Shown one piece after another: positions 63,413 through 64,000 of a stretch of DNA of 64,000 nt. A program made the translations under genes and the position numbers. The DNA is from Gemmatimonas groenlandica. GTDB taxonomy: Bacteria > Gemmatimonadota > Gemmatimonadetes > Gemmatimonadales > Gemmatimonadaceae. The notes below the pieces were generated by a model that was not told the origin of the DNA, did not search any database, and saw only the letters and a list, made by a program, of their open reading frames with translations. The stretch lies in assembly GCF_013004105.1 (NCBI RefSeq), contig NZ_CP053085.1:3906001-3970000 (forward strand). The letters are read 5' to 3'. How positions within the stretch are numbered: position 1 is the first letter of the stretch; every line of letters begins with the position of its first letter.

Positions 63413-64000
63413 ATGAGCGACATCATGTCGCACAAGCAGTGGATGAGTCTCACCCACGGCGGCTACACATCCGTTCGCAGCAGCCAGCTGAAAGCCGTCG
63501 ATACCGCACTCGCGAAGTATGACGGCAAGCCGACGGATGCGAACAAGGCGGCCGTCACGGCGGCGCTGCTCAAGTGGATTCAGTCGAAGGGGGCAGCTTG
63601 GAAGTCGAGTGAGCGGAACAAGAAGCAGGGTGTGGAGATCCTGCACCATCAGCTGATGGGCACGGGCGGCGTGAAGTTGAGTGGCGCCGAGATGGTGGGT
63701 TTGTCACACGTGCGTGATGAGTCCAGAGCCATCGTGCATGACCTCTTCGCCGGCAAGCAGCTGCAGTGGCGATCGGAGTTCAAGGCGAAGCTTGGCCAGC
63801 AGAAGATCGGCGTCACGCTGGGGGTCGGTGGTGCGCTCTATGGGGCGAACACCCTCAGCAACGGTGCAATCCGCAACGCGCCGTCCACGATCAAGACCGC
63901 GGTGTTGGGATCTTCAGGGGGCCCGTCGATGGCGGAGGAGATCTACCGCACGGTGGTCCCGCCGGAGATCCTGGCGGACGTGACGTTTGAAGTCACGAAG
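63413..64000 (+). CDS. Uncharacterised protein, 3-prime end outside window
   Basis: The frame from ATG 63413 is open to base 64000, giving 196 residues so far; an in-frame ATG lies at 63368. The first 85 residues are helical with SLTHGGYTSVRSSQLKAVDT, ALAKYDGKPTD, LLKWIQSKGAAWKSSERNKK and LHHQLMG. This R-S-x-x-L-K-x-x-D-x-A-L ... W-x-x-x-K ... S-x-R-N pattern recalls N-terminal modules I have seen before effector or toxin domains in large secreted proteins, but I cannot name a family with confidence. The remainder (ALYGANTLSNGAIRNAPSTI, PPEILADVTFEVTK) is unrecognised. No signal peptide is seen. Confidence 0.6.
   Translation, partial: MSDIMSHKQWMSLTHGGYTSVRSSQLKAVDTALAKYDGKPTDANKAAVTAALLKWIQSKGAAWKSSERNKKQGVEILHHQLMGTGGVKLSGAEMVGLSHVRDESRAIVHDLFAGKQLQWRSEFKAKLGQQKIGVTLGVGGALYGANTLSNGAIRNAPSTIKTAVLGSSGGPSMAEEIYRTVVPPEILADVTFEVTK

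Overview
The window is high-GC DNA from a Gram-negative-type bacterium, most likely a member of the Gemmatimonadota (Gemmatimonas-like). This is inferred from gene content and style: three large membrane-spanning Ser/Thr kinases (two with TolB-like/TPR output regions), a VPS10/BNR beta-propeller exoprotein, Ig-like and carboxypeptidase-regulatory-like secreted proteins, a lipoprotein cytochrome related to reaction-centre cytochrome subunits, and many lipoproteins and outer-membrane proteins. No rRNA, tRNA, CRISPR array, transposase or integrase was recognised.

Layout. 1-6.1 kb: end of a TetR-type regulator, then a TolC / lipoprotein adaptor / RND pump operon. 6.2-9 kb: soluble multi-PAS hybrid histidine kinase. 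9-10.9 kb: repeat-rich region with one small membrane protein gene, a decayed gene fragment and a roughly 245-bp direct-repeat array. 10.9-14.2 kb: beta-propeller exoprotein whose frame is broken exactly at a T-TTT-TTC slippery heptamer. 14.2-19.4 kb (minus): kinase, ankyrin protein, EAL phosphodiesterase. 19.4-25.7 kb: periplasmic GDPD, outer-membrane beta-barrel protein, PEP carboxylase. 25.7-28.3 kb (minus): second kinase and acyl-ACP desaturase. 28.5-32.7 kb: ABC exporter, RhlE-like helicase, YigZ. 32.7-34.4 kb (minus): formate-THF ligase.

34.5-38.2 kb: tightly overlapping lipoprotein / NAD(P)-binding / cupin / atypical SDR genes, then branched-chain aminotransferase. 38.2-42.2 kb: YeaQ-like protein (minus), YaeQ, Dph6-like PP-loop ligase, patatin lipoprotein, sulfite-oxidase-like molybdoenzyme. 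42.3-47.4 kb (minus): Ig-like lipoprotein and third kinase. 47.6-50.9 kb: GT-C glycosyltransferase and GNAT, facing a diheme cytochrome and a SET methyltransferase. 51-52.8 kb: DeaD-like helicase, then a hairpin repeat and a 3-prime remnant of mnmE. 53.1-55.9 kb (minus): NDH-2 and a plug-like outer-membrane protein. 56-57.2 kb: split YeeE/YedE pair and a lipoprotein. 57.2-60.5 kb (minus): BON and SH3 proteins and a polar amino-acid ABC system with fused binding protein and permease. 60.5-62.9 kb: small uncharacterised genes and an alpha/beta hydrolase. 62.9-63.4 kb: about 150-bp tandem repeats. 63.4-64 kb: an unfinished ORF of unknown function.

Most genes are ordinary housekeeping, envelope or signalling genes. 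The notable non-gene structure is a set of intergenic hairpin-forming repeats (9-10.7, 28.4, 30.4, 52.8 and 63 kb), the mnmE tail beside one of them, and the slippery-site frame break at 13.8 kb.
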